Source: Muricea muricata (taxonomy: Eukaryota > Cnidaria > Anthozoa > Malacalcyonacea > Plexauridae). From it: a stretch of 64,000 bases of DNA. Shown in pieces: positions 54,891 through 64,000 of this stretch. The position numbers were made by a program, and so were the translations under genes. Location of the stretch: contig OY979716.1 in the NCBI GenBank assembly GCA_963855995.1, positions 37,969,624-38,033,623 on the forward strand, written 5' to 3'. Position 1 is the first letter of the stretch. Each line of letters opens with the position of its first letter. Below the pieces are notes generated by a model. The model was not told the origin of the DNA, made no database searches, and saw nothing but the letters and a program-made list of their open reading frames with translations.

Positions 54891-56295
54891 ATGGCGGGGT
54901 ACTATTTTTGCAATGATGGTTGGAAAGATGACAGTGACCTGAAAGAAAAACTAACTACTTATGTGAATCAAGGTATTCAGCGGTTAGAAATACTTGATTT
55001 TATGAAACGAGACTTTGATCAGTATACGTGGAGCTTGCGAACTTTGTGTCGACGACTGTCGCATTTTGACATCCGTTACACTGACTCTGGTGTTTCTTTA
55101 AACGAGATAAAAGAAGCAGTTGGCAAAGAATTAGATGGTCCGGGCAAACAACTGGGCTATCGAGCTATGCATCAGAAAATAAGACAACACCACCACCTGA
55201 ATTTACCCCAAGATGTTGTGTATGCAACTATGACTGAACTCAATCAAGACGGGCTGAAAGGTCGAGCTCTGGGATCAAAGAAGAAACAAAAGGGTCAGTT
55301 TACGATTATGTTCGTATGATGTCAAGCTTTTAGTTTTGCATCTTACATTTTCTTGTTATTGCAGATAGAAAGATGGTAGCGCGAGTTACACGATCGCCTA
55401 GAGAAATATTACAAACAGCAATTGAGGTGGCTTTTAGATCAGGGTCATTATCAACCTGAGAATGCACTTGACAGGTAGTGATTAATGGCTTTTTAAAGCT
55501 ACATTGATGTACTAAATAATTTTTATTTCAAATGGGCAGTTCAGATAATCCCAACATTTTTTGGAGCTTACTTCAGTTCACAATGGATGTTTTAGATGTC
55601 TAAGCTGGGGAGGTGGGAGAGATTAGGGGCAAAGAGTGGGGGAAGGGGGTGCTAAAGTGCCTTTTCATTATTAAGAGCTGTCAACTCAGAATTGGCATTT
55701 TTGATGAGTGTTCAGTATGCTACTCTTTCTATTTTCAATTCACAACCTTTTTAAATAAAAGCAGTGACATAAAAATTGTTATTTTAAAAAATGATGGTTG
55801 AAATGATAACTTTTAGTAGAATCATGGATTGGAATTATTTTGTTCATATTAACATTTTTTCTTTGTAGGAAGATACTGGCGTTCATCTTCATCCCAGTGT
55901 TGCAGAGGGAAATGGAAACATTCATGAATATGTGGAATACTCAAAGAATAAGACCACAAAAGGATACTTTTCTTCCAAATGGTGTACCCAAACCATATAT
56001 ATAACTTTCCTGTTCAGTACAATCTAGAAGCATGTGGTGAGCAAAATCAACATGTTTTTGTTGAATTTGCTGTTGCAATAATACATTTTTTTACTCAATC
56101 AAGGTTTGGAAGTTTCAGAAGAGGACCTAAAAGATGCAGCCACCCAAGTCTAGTGTTCTTGCCTGCCCAGAGGATTTCCTAGAATTTGATTGTCGTAATC
56201 ACTTCCAGGAACACATTCATGATGTTGATGAAATAGCAGCGAATGATTGCGTTGATGCTTACCTTTTTCTAAGAGACAAAATCTCTGAGAGATAA
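54891..56295 (+). pseudogene. integrase-type transposase lacking its catalytic core
   Basis: Exon 1 starts MAGYYFCNDGWKDDSD (context AATATGG). It contains a helix-turn-helix-like region (IQRLEILDFM, WSLRTLCRRL) and the family block DGPGKQLGYRAMHQKI and LPQDVVYATMTELN up to GSKKKQKG. Exon 2 (55365-55474) begins IERW, then a TAG (55377-55379, expected Trp), then RELHDRLEKYYKQQLRWLLD. Exon 3 (from 55869) has FIFIPVLQREMETFMNMWNT and, after a one-base slip near 55984, NHIYNFPVQYNLEACG. The last exon begins GLEVSEEDLKDAA and, after another shift, ends RDKISER. The ~130-150 residues that carry the DDE catalytic core should lie between KKKQKG and IERW and are absent from the DNA. So this copy cannot catalyse transposition. 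Confidence 0.65.
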
Positions 56296-56717
56296 TAAAT
56301 ATGGTTTTAATAAAGTTCCACAACTTTACAAGAAACTTAATATAAATTGTTATGATACCATCTACTATAAACTCCAACATTAACAGGAAACATTAACAAT
56401 ATTTAATGATTGGATGCTACAGCTTACATGGCTTACTGTAATGCTATATTCAGTGGTGGACACCAGTATGTTGGTGGTGGCAATTGACTAATCTCACAAA
56501 TGCAACATTTTTGTAGCCTCAGTAACTACACTGTAAATAAAATTTGAGAATAGGATTCATGCAACTGATATTTTCAGTGTTTTTGGAGTGTCTACCACTG
56601 GTTATGTATGTAAGTTGCATCCAACGAAGTTCACTTGTTTTTAGATTCAATGATTATAAAATGTCAAAAAGACAAAGCCAGGCTGTTTTGATTTTCATAA
56701 CTGAGCAATACATTGTA

Positions 56718-58062
56718 TCACACAGACTGAGACAGTTCTTTTAGGTGTAATAACTTGCAAAACATGTTACACTTATGTTGTGACTTGAAATTTGACATTG
56801 CAACACCATTCAAATTACCGGCACAAAATAACATTTCGTTGACGTTCACTGCTTGATCGGAATTAGCAATTTCAGGATCATACAAATCGAAGGAGCTCCC
56901 CTGTATGTCGACCACCACAAGCTTTCCTTTTGACAATTCATGTGAGAAATGTACAAATGTTTCCGCTTTTTGACCAATCACATTATCTCCTGGTACGCAT
57001 AAGAATCCTGTGTTATTTATGTACTTAGTAAACGTGCCATTGATAAACTCCTCAATGGTAACAACTTCGCCAGAATCTGTAACACCAAAGTAGACTTTTT
57101 GAAAAACGAAACTTTTTCCAAACCTGATGGTTGCAGCTTCCTTTGCAATTCACTCGGCAAATTGTTGTGCAAAATAACGAGCTAAGCAATGCATTTGCAC
57201 AACACGCCTCGCATGTTCCTCTGGAGTTTGATCTAGAAGTTGAACAGCTTCAAGAGTTTTTGGCAGAAACTTTTTAACTACCCACGATTTACCATTGAAA
57301 GCATCCAAAGGTGTTGAGCAAGAAGCTTTGAAAGCCACTCTAAAACCACCCTTACCCAATGGAGTTTTGTCGATGATAAATTCTACTCTGCTTCACCTTG
57401 GACCATGACATACTCGATGTACAAAACGTTGAAACTTCAATGACGGTTGCAGGCGACTCTGTCACAACTTTTCCTAACTTTAAGATGTCCGCTATGGAAA
57501 GGCTTTTCGGATAAGCAGAAAACACATTCCCTTCTTTGGTTGCTGATAGTTCGGGATCATTTTCAGTACATAAATGTTGTTGTCGATTAAGTACGTGCGA
57601 ATCTGAAAAAATATTCCTAACATCTTTTCTAGGTTTTTCTGAAGAAAGCACGCGGTCGTTGTCAACAGTAGCACTCGTACCAGCTAATGATTCACAATAT
57701 TCCGATGTTTCACGCTGGATGAATCGGATGTAAATTAATCGTAGATCCTTTACATGCTTCATAGTCTGACAAGACGGCCCTTGTTCTCCAGCTAACACGT
57801 CTACCTCCATGTCATCGCCTATTGAACTGCCATAATGTTCTGCGCAGGCTTTCTTGATGTTTGCTATGTTTACTTCGTCGTAGTCAAATGCTACGAATTC
57901 CCTTGATTCTACACCGGTATACTTTTGCGCCTTCCCAGACACGGTTGTACTTAATCTTTGCACAACTAATTCCTCCATTTTTGTATTTGAGCAATCTTCT
58001 TTCGTTGTTTTGCAACGCTTCTTTGCCATTTTCGCTTTGTAGTTTTTCCACGCAGCCGCCAT
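56718..58062 (-). pseudogene. alpha-kinase-domain protein carried by the transposon
   Basis: About 447 codons from MAAAWKNYKAKMAKK (ATG at 58062; an upstream Met at 58083 is also in frame). A basic N-terminus is followed by an unknown region with REFVAFDYDEVNIANIKKAC and MKHVKDLRLIYIRFI, then a linker, then an atypical (alpha) kinase domain. The domain has LGKGGFRVAFKA (nucleotide loop), KSWVVKKFLP (Lys), VVTIEEFINGTFTKYINNTG, AETFVHFSHELSKGKLVVVD with DIQG (catalytic Asp), YDPEI, AGNLNGVAMSNF, and the zinc-binding end HKCNMFCKLLHL. All key residues of the eEF2K/TRPM7-type fold that I can place are present. Two lesions exist: a one-base insertion near 57370 and a TGA at 57150-57152. Substrate unknown. 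The ATG lies ~72 bp inside the right TIR. Confidence 0.75.
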
Positions 58063-58133
58063 TATTGTGAATATATAACACATGCTAAGTGGTCCAGATC
58101 AGTGGAAGATCAGTGGTCCAGTCCAGTTCGAAA

Positions 58134-58384
58134 GCATCATGGTATATTGTGGCACGTCTAGGCCATGGGGAATTTTTAAGTTGATTTCATTTTATAATTA
58201 TTTCAGAAGTGATTTCCTTTTACATTGATTGTATTTTGAAAAAATGGAGGTTTCAATTTACTTTCTTTAGAATTTAATCTTATTTTTCTTTTTTAATTAT
58301 TTCATTTTTTAAAACAAAATTAAAATGTATTTGAATTTTTTTTAAAAAAATGAAAATTGTGAATGGAACTCCTAGGCCACCATA
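58134..58384 (-). repeat. right TIR of the IS3EU-like element
   Basis: Inverted copy of the left TIR, from ATGATGCT on the inner side to CACCATA on the outer side. Confidence 0.88.
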
Positions 58385-58390
58385 CTGCAC
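58385..58390. repeat. right 6-bp target site duplication CTGCAC
   Basis: Exact copy of 54507-54512. On the minus strand it reads GTGCAG, directly after CTCTG in the Harbinger partner gene, so the insertion site overlaps a possible splice donor. Confidence 0.8.
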
Positions 58391-59827
58391 CAGAGTGTCT
58401 TATTTTTTGCCAATTGCTGATTAACTGACTCATTTTCATCATCTTCATCATCTTTGTCATCTGTGTTACTAGTGGACACACCCAGAAAATCACTACCATG
58501 CTTTCTCTGTGAATAAAAATAATGCTATCAAATCCAGGTACAGTATTAAGTAATAGACCAAGGTCTATCAAGTAATATTTATTGATGTGCAAAGTACTGT
58601 GTTTTATTAATATATATCACTTACTTGTCATTTCAACTAAAGCAGCTTCCCTCATTTCAAGTCCCTTTTCCAGTTTCTCTTTTTCTTTTTCTTTTTTGTT
58701 TGATTTTTGTTTGGCCTTCATCTCTTTCAGATCCTGTATGTTTCTTTTGTAGGTACTCACATCCTCAAGCAGCTGTTGAAGCTCTGTGTACTCTTCTTTT
58801 GTACCAGATCTGAACAAAGCCAACTTAATTTTTTAATCTGTTTAAATTTTTTGCTAATAATTTTGCTTCTACTTGTATATGCTATGGCAAGATAAAATAT
58901 TGGAGGAATGTAATATGTACTCCTCAATTCAAAGGATTTTTGGTATTGGAAAACATTTTAAATCAAATTGAAAATAAGACAGAAATGGTTAAATTTAATA
59001 TTAACACTTTAAAATAAGATTCAAATACAATTACTTTTTAAGAGCTCTCTTGTCATCTTGAATGTATTTTTCAATTAATCAATCTAGCGTCTCTTTACAT
59101 CCTCTACCTTTCAGCTGAACAGGTTTATCTTCCATACTGAAAACCTGACTGAGTACTTCTGCAACAATATCCCAGTCATTGGGAGATGATGGCCTTTTTG
59201 CAAGGACTTTCTTGCACAACATTGCATCATACTGGATACTGGGCCAACGAAAGGGGGCCATTTCATCATAGGTCACCCAGGAATACTCGCGAGACTGATG
59301 CAATACCTATTAGGTTTACCTAAGGTAGGAAAGTCTCGCCTGTACTTTGAAGACGTCACATTTTAAGACGTCCAAAAATTACAAAACCACATTTAAAATA
59401 GCCATAAAAACTATACAAGTATACACACAAGTATCTGTACTAACCTCTAAGTAACTTTTTTCCCTAAAGCATTCATCAAAATGTGCATAAATATAGGATT
59501 ATTTACGATGTTTTGCCATATTTTTTTGTGTCTCCATGCGGGATGCGATTGACCTGTGATACGTCATAGTTCTTAAATGTTTTGCCAGCTGTTCATTGGC
59601 TATTAAAATCCAAGGAACACAGCCAAACCAGGGGGGGGGGATTTACTGCGTTTTCTGCTCAAATAAGCTAGGCTTTTGTGGCGTCTTTCCCTCCAATATG
59701 AGAAACAGTAAAAACAGTAAAAAATATATTTTGTTTTGGGTTTAAATTTGACACGTATAATGGCCATGTAAACAAAAACATCAAATTCTATACTCGACTT
59801 CGAGTTTCATGGTGTTATGCCTTTAAA

Positions 59828-59883
59828 ATGGATGCAGAACAGCAGCAAAGCTCTTCAAAAAGTGTGAGAAGTTTTACTATTTG
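59828..59883 (+). other. possible first exon (left palindrome arm)
   Basis: ATG at 59828 opens MDAEQQQSSSKSVRSFTI, ending in TTTG/GTAAGT, a good donor. The mirror copy lies at 61044-60989 on the minus strand. Read from the left arm it points away from the Harbinger partner gene, with ~520 bp between the two start codons. No downstream exon is recognised. Confidence 0.35.
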
Positions 59884-60988
59884 GTAAGTTGACCAAATAA
59901 TTATAGTACTTTTAACTATATGCTGTACATATTGCATTAATTTAAGCACTTTACTCCCGCTTATATTTGCTTGTTGCTTACGCCTTTCGCCATATTTGTC
60001 AACATATTTTTTATGGATTATGTTCTTTAACATGAAAGGTATGTAAATATGCTATTGTATAAAACTGTAAGTTGTGGGAATACAGCTTTGTAATATATTT
60101 TATTCCTTATGTTTGCATGCCGTTGTATGCATTTACGTTTCGAACGGTTAGTAAAAGTTCGATTGCCGTTTTTTCTGGTTTTCATGTTTAAGTTTCGACC
60201 AATGTCAATTGGGATCATAAAAAAGGCTGAATTTTTGTTTTTTAAGATAAAAAAGTTAGCTTAAAAAGGTTCAGATCACCAATTTTTGACCGATCTGCCT
60301 TTATACATTTTGTATTGTTTTGACCGGCGAGAAACTAGAGAATTGCGGCGATCAAGCGGTGAACTTCGAAGGTCCGATTTGGGCAAACTATGAAAAGCAA
60401 GCTTTTTGTTTTGATGTTTGTGATGGGGCATGCTCTTTTGGCATTTCTACCTTTGAAAATATCAGATGTTGCGGAGTTCCTGGTCTAAAGTTTTGCTGCA
60501 GGTTTAACATATTTCTTTTTGTTAAAATTATATACTGGAAAACGTTTTTTCCCCATAAAATTTCAGATTGTGAGGTTGATTTGTGTGTGGTGCAGCATAT
60601 TTTTTTCGTTTTGATTTCATGCATGAACCAGAAATTAAATATTATGGACGCAACTGAAAGTTGATGGTGTTTTTGTAACTTCAAAAAAATCGGAATCTGG
60701 CGTTTTGCGACACTTCGCTATTTTAGTTCTGTGTTTTACATCGCCTCATTATTCTTAATTAAACACGGACGTATTTCGTCCGCTTATCCAAAGTTAACTA
60801 TATTTTATACTACATCCCTGCATGGGAATAGTTCATATAAAAAAAGACCGGCCTCTGTTTGATTATATGTCGAGGAAGCTCTATTTGAAAACAAAACGCG
60901 GGAGTAAAGTGCTTAAATTAATGCAATATGTACAGCATTTTGTAAAGGAAATATAGTTAAAAGTACTATAATTATTTGGTCAACTTAC

Positions 60989-61044
60989 CAAATAGTAAAA
61001 CTTCTCACACTTTTTGAAGAGCTTTGCTGCTGTTCTGCATCCAT
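60989..61044 (-). other. possible first exon (right palindrome arm)
   Basis: Inverted copy of 59828-59883 with the same ATG, frame and donor site. No continuing exon is recognised in the spacer. Confidence 0.35.
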
Positions 61045-61606
61045 TTTCAAGGCATAACACCATGAAACTCGAAGTCGAGTATAGAATTTGATGTTTTTGT
61101 TTACATGGCCATTATACGTGTCAAATTTAAACCCAAAACAAAATATATTTTTTACTGTTTTTACTGTTTCTCATATTGGAGGGAAAGACGCCACAAAAGC
61201 CTAGCTTATTTGAGCAGAAAACGCAGTAAATCCCCCCCCCCGGTTTGGCTGTTTTCCTTGGATTTTAATAGCCAACGAACAGCTGGCAAAACATTTAAGA
61301 ACTATGATGTATCACAGGTCAATCGCATCCCGCATGGAGACACAAAAAAATATGGCAAAACATTGTAAATAATCCTATATTTATGCACATTTTGATGAAT
61401 GCTTTAGGGAAAAAAGTTACTCAGAGGTTAGTACAGATACTCGTGTGTATACTTGTATAGTTTTTATGGCTATTTTAAATGTGGTTTTGTAATTTTCGGA
61501 CGTCTTAAAATGTGACATCTTCAAAGTACAGGCGAGACTTTCCTACCTTAGGTAAACCTAATAGGTATTGCATCACTCTTGCGAGTATTCCTGGGTGACC
61601 TATGAT

Positions 61607-61880
61607 TTCATGAAACAAAATTAAAAAATCATTTCTATAATAACTTCACCATTGACCATTCATACATGTTAAGCAAATAGTTAAAATTATTGATTAAAAT
61701 CAACTCTTAAGGCACTATTTTTATTATTAATATAAATAAGAAACTTTTATGAGTCTTTTACATGAATTTGAATAATGAAAATAGCCAAAAATAGTCAAAA
61801 AATCTTGAAGTAAATAACTTACCTCTAGGAGCACTTCTTGCCGTAAAAACGTGAACGGCAAACTTTACGGCAAGCGCGAG
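61607..61880. other. no gene recognised
   Basis: AT-rich; includes AG/GTAAGTTATTT (minus strand, near 61830), a possible donor for the ORF 61881-62240. Confidence 0.4.
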
Positions 61881-62240
61881 TCACGTGACTCTGGAAAATT
61901 CTTCGCTCGGCGTAGTGCATGTATTTTTTGATGCTGTTTGATTTGTAGTGCTTGATTTGGATTGTAGAACAGACAACGTAGAGCTTGAGCGGGCATTTGT
62001 TGCAGAGCCAAACGAATTGTCATTTCTTAGGCGAAACAATCCAGGTGAGGATGTTAACGAAGTCTTCCTGGTGGATGTTGCTGTGGACGGCGACGACTGA
62101 TCGCATGAATTATTCAAAATGTTAGTTAGCAATGCACGAAACGATGAGTGATTAATGATATTTTCAACAACTTCTCTTACTTTCTGATCTCCGCGGCATT
62201 CATTTTGAAACATCAATTTGAAATGCCAAACATCGCTCAA
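61881..62240 (-). CDS. hypothetical Ser/Thr-rich ORF
   Basis: A 119-residue frame starting MSDVWHFKLMFQNECRGD, with a helical segment VREVVENIINHSSFRALLTN and then a Ser/Thr/Asn-rich tail, ending SRVT. No recognised family. A first exon of a nearby transposon gene is possible because a donor-like AG/GTAAGT lies ~50 bp beyond the stop, but reading through would need the stop to be spliced out. Low confidence. Confidence 0.25.
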   Translation of the reverse strand: MSDVWHFKLMFQNECRGDQKVREVVENIINHSSFRALLTNILNNSCDQSSPSTATSTRKTSLTSSPGLFRLRNDNSFGSATNARSSSTLSVLQSKSSTTNQTASKNTCTTPSEEFSRVT

Positions 62241-62309
62241 TACTTCATTGTATATTATTTATAGAATGTTTACGCATTGACGGCACAGAATAAAAAAGTT
62301 GTTCCCAGG

Positions 62310-62465
62310 GTAGACCTTATATATGCATAACAAATCAGACCTTATAAATAAAAACCAAATTTAGACCTTATAAATGGGGCCTTTTGAAAGTAGACCTTAC
62401 ATAGGTAAAATGGACCTTATATAAATAAAATAGACCTTATATAAATAAAATAGAATTTATATAAT
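62310..62465. repeat. TAGACCTTATA-type short tandem repeats
   Basis: The phrase TAGACCTTATATAAATAAAA recurs in exact and degenerate form about seven times, at spacings near 18-30 bp. Confidence 0.6.
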
Positions 62466-62735
62466 GATAACTAACATGCACTATTTTTTAAAAAGCGATC
62501 ATTGTATTTGTTGTGGACTTTTGTCCACTATGGCGCCTCATAATTGTTTGACATCAGACCTAAATAAATCTCTAAAAGTCTGCTAATGCATAGCTATGTC
62601 TTTGTATTTCTACAAAGACATTTTTATGCTATTTCTAAAGTTACATTACACCAGATGGTTTTGCTCGCAAAGGAAAATGTGTAAATAGGTATGCACAGGC
62701 AAATTCTCTCTGAAATATAAGAGGTGTTAGTAAGT

Positions 62736-63840
62736 TTACAGACAGTTCTTACAGATCAAATTTGGCAAATCAGTAATATCTTCATGGTTACTGCACCATG
62801 CATGAACTTTTTTCCTACAAAGAGAACAAACATGCATAGCACCTACAGGAATGTTTGTGTCAAAGCAAACTGGACATGTATCAATACTTGAACCAATATC
62901 ATGAAAAGGAATAACTGACTTTTCTGATGAAGCTGTTCTTGTTCTTGCATCAATGTTGACATCATCACCTTCACTGCTCAAATCATCAAAATCATCACCA
63001 CCAGTGTTGCAGGTACCAGCAAGACAACTAAAACACAGCCAGGATTCTGATGATTTAGCAGTACTTTCTGTTACATGAGCACAACAGAGATCCCAAGAAG
63101 TCTTGCAAGTACAAGTTATGCTGTATTCCTCAGCAGGATTGTTGACCTCTGACTCCTATAAAATAACTTTTTCACAATGTGGACATTCCTTTAATTCTCT
63201 AAAGCCTAACGAACATGGTAAAACATATGTCTTGTAAAATATGGGCAGTTTATTTATGATCGACATGATTGAAATCCATGTAGCCATTAACATGCTGACT
63301 GGCTACATCAGAAAGAAATGCTTGTATAGCATTCTTTTCATGCGTCTGACCCCAAGCAATAGCAGGAATGTGTGAAATATCTCCTGACTTACCAAGCAGT
63401 TGAAAACCCAAAGGGGAGTATGCAATAACTTTCTTACCTCTTTTCTTCATGATTGTATCACATTTGGTTGCTACTTCATGGAACCTAGATGCAGTAATTC
63501 TGCCAGATCTTAGTTCAAACCATACATTATTTTTATGTTGACCTTATGTTTTATGTTTATATATTTCAACTTGGTGTACCTGCTCAGGTGATAACTGACA
63601 ATGTTCAATAAATAATGGAGTAATCTCCTCAAGTGTCTTACCTGAATGATTTCCATTAGCCATAACATTAAGGGCTTTACTTGCTAATGATGGAGGAAGA
63701 CTATCATCTGCCCCATGCTCAAAAGAATATAAAGCACAAGCTGTAGGTAAAACCCTCTTAATGTTTGAAAGCAAATTAGAAACACTTTCATCTGAAATGT
63801 TCCTGTCTTGGGGCCTTCGAGGGTCAAATGCTTGGCCCAT
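62736..63840 (-). pseudogene. YqaJ-like nuclease with C-terminal Cys/His zinc finger
   Basis: The frame from 63840 starts MGQAFDPRRPQDRN and holds a helical region to VHQVEIYKHK. After a TAA near 63544 the same frame continues WFELRSGRITASRFHEVA and, from 63450, AIAWGQTHEKNAIQAFLSDV. These are the R-GRITAS and WG-x-x-HE-x-x-A motifs of YqaJ-type recombinase nucleases (lambda-exonuclease fold). The frame stops at 63250, before the later DxE/Q-K catalytic residues. Exon 62736-63154, after a TTATTTTATAG acceptor, encodes CTCKTSWDLCCAH, SWLCFSCLAGTC and a finger CPVCFDTNIPVGAMHVCSLC with KKVHAWC, ending ICKNCL. YqaJ proteins are common in ISL2EU- and Kolobok-like transposons, where they may process DNA ends. 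Whether both parts form one gene is inferred from order and strand. Confidence 0.55.
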
Positions 63841-63933
63841 AGCATGGTCTTTGTTAGTTAACTTTCTTAACTTCTTATCTCGTCGAAAAGTAAGGTTTTG
63901 TAATTAACTATAACAAACTTACTTGCAGGGAGG

Positions 63934-64000
63934 TTGGTTCGGGATTAATGCACCGATGGGTCTGACAGCTGTCAGACCCTGAGGTACGTTAATCCCAAAC
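63934..64000. repeat. palindrome at the window edge
   Basis: A perfect 22-bp core (63958-63979: GGGTCTGACAG facing CTGTCAGACCC) sits in a longer imperfect palindrome: GGTTCGGGATTAATGCACC on the left faces the complement of GGTACGTTAATCCCAAAC on the right. The sequence is cut by the window end. Confidence 0.75.

Larger units (their letters stand above)
54513..58384. mobile_element. IS3EU-like transposon with integrase and alpha-kinase genes
   Basis: Inverted ends start TATGGTG(A/G)CCTAGGAGT and extend ~287 bp on the left (to 54794) and ~250 bp on the right (from 58134), differing by an indel and a few substitutions. The 3872-bp unit is flanked by an exact 6-bp duplication CTGCAC. It holds two convergent genes: an integrase-type protein (54891-56295) and an alpha-kinase-domain protein (58062-56718). 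From memory, a 6-bp duplication with 5'-TA ends and an IS3/retroviral-type integrase matches the IS3EU group. I could not check that. It sits inside the Harbinger partner gene, so it is younger than that element. Confidence 0.75.
54249..59303 (-). pseudogene. Harbinger Myb/SANT-type partner gene, split by a transposon
   Basis: Exon 1 from 59303 holds YSWVTYDEM, then YDAMLCKKVLAKRP and NDWDIVAEVLSQVF, a Myb/SANT-like DNA-binding region, then a TGA (59079-59081, probably CGA to TGA) before IEKYIQDDKRALKK. Exon 2 (58809-~58620) encodes SGTKEEYTELQQLLEDVSTY and a Lys/Glu coiled coil. Exon 3 (58510-58390) encodes KHGSDFLGVSTSNTDD and an acidic run. The last exon (54474-54249) encodes GTPKRKRVSKHSVVELLKTK and a long Glu/Lys/Gln coiled coil ending VFKDKL. 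Between exon 3 and the last exon sits the transposon 54513-58384. The protein normally binds element ends or brings the transposase to the nucleus. The insertion and the stop probably inactivate it. Confidence 0.7.
59265..61606. repeat. 2.3-kb near-perfect palindrome, arms ~700 bp
   Basis: Left arm 59265-59960 and right arm 60898-61606 are inverted copies with few differences: a changed G run near 59635, a few substitutions and small indels. The spacer is 937 bp. The left arm includes the first codons of the Harbinger partner gene (REYSWVTYD), and the right arm carries the same codons with the ATG changed to TTG, ending at the codon for Asp. Each arm also carries a short exon-like frame MDAEQQQSSSKSVRSFTI followed by GTAAGT. 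No target duplication was seen. It may be a long-TIR element or an inverted duplication. Confidence 0.85.

Overview
The window looks like animal (metazoan) nuclear DNA: it is AT-rich, the coding pieces are small and split by GT-AG introns, and almost everything recognisable is a transposable element. The mix (DIRS-type tyrosine-recombinase retroelements, a CR1/L2-like LINE, Ty3-type LTR elements, PIF/Harbinger, P-like, hAT-like and long-TIR DNA transposons, and G2E3-like HECT and YqaJ fragments) fits a cnidarian-type invertebrate best. That assignment is inference. I saw no tRNA, rRNA, CRISPR array or bacterial operon.

Layout. 1-5.9 kb: the 3' end of a Ty3-type element (integrase tail, polypurine tract, LTR), then a nearly complete but broken DIRS-type element on the minus strand (850-5598), then a second LTR-like copy. 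5.9-17 kb: small inverted-repeat elements, a truncated second DIRS (9764-10965) and a dispersed repeat seen twice. 17.2-20.6 kb: a minus-strand LINE with endonuclease, reverse transcriptase, a 2A-like motif and an (AAAT)n tail. 21.4-23.1 kb: a decayed plus-strand gene ending in a PHD finger. 23.2-29.6 kb: a 6.4-kb unit bounded by diverged terminal inverted repeats (TIRs), holding one very long decayed minus-strand gene with FEN/XPG-nuclease-like motifs and a Cys-rich tail. 32.0-34.3 kb: a long-TIR element flanked by TTAA. 36.9-37.6 kb: a P-type transposase remnant. 40.0-41.5 kb: a hAT-like element with an 8-bp target duplication filled by an 84-bp satellite. 41.9-45.6 kb: a third, badly broken DIRS. 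46.4-49.4 kb: pieces of a G2E3/HECT-like gene with a deleted Ty3 element (49396-51932) just upstream of its first exon. That Ty3 element is itself split by an ACGTT-rich inverted-repeat element.

52.1-59.3 kb is the most interesting part. A PIF/Harbinger transposase that splices to an intact 358-codon frame (52139-53958) is followed by its convergent Myb/SANT-type partner gene. That partner is interrupted by a second transposon (54513-58384) with ~260-290 bp TIRs and a 6-bp target duplication. The inserted transposon carries an integrase-type gene whose catalytic middle is missing, converging on a gene for an alpha-kinase-domain protein. Both genes start just inside the TIRs. 59.27-61.61 kb is a 2.3-kb near-perfect palindrome whose arm reaches into the Harbinger partner gene. 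The window ends with a YqaJ-like nuclease plus zinc-finger gene on the minus strand and a palindrome at the edge.

Nearly all genes here work, or worked, in mobilising DNA. Only the Harbinger transposase reads as possibly functional after splicing. All functional calls rest on motifs recognised by eye.
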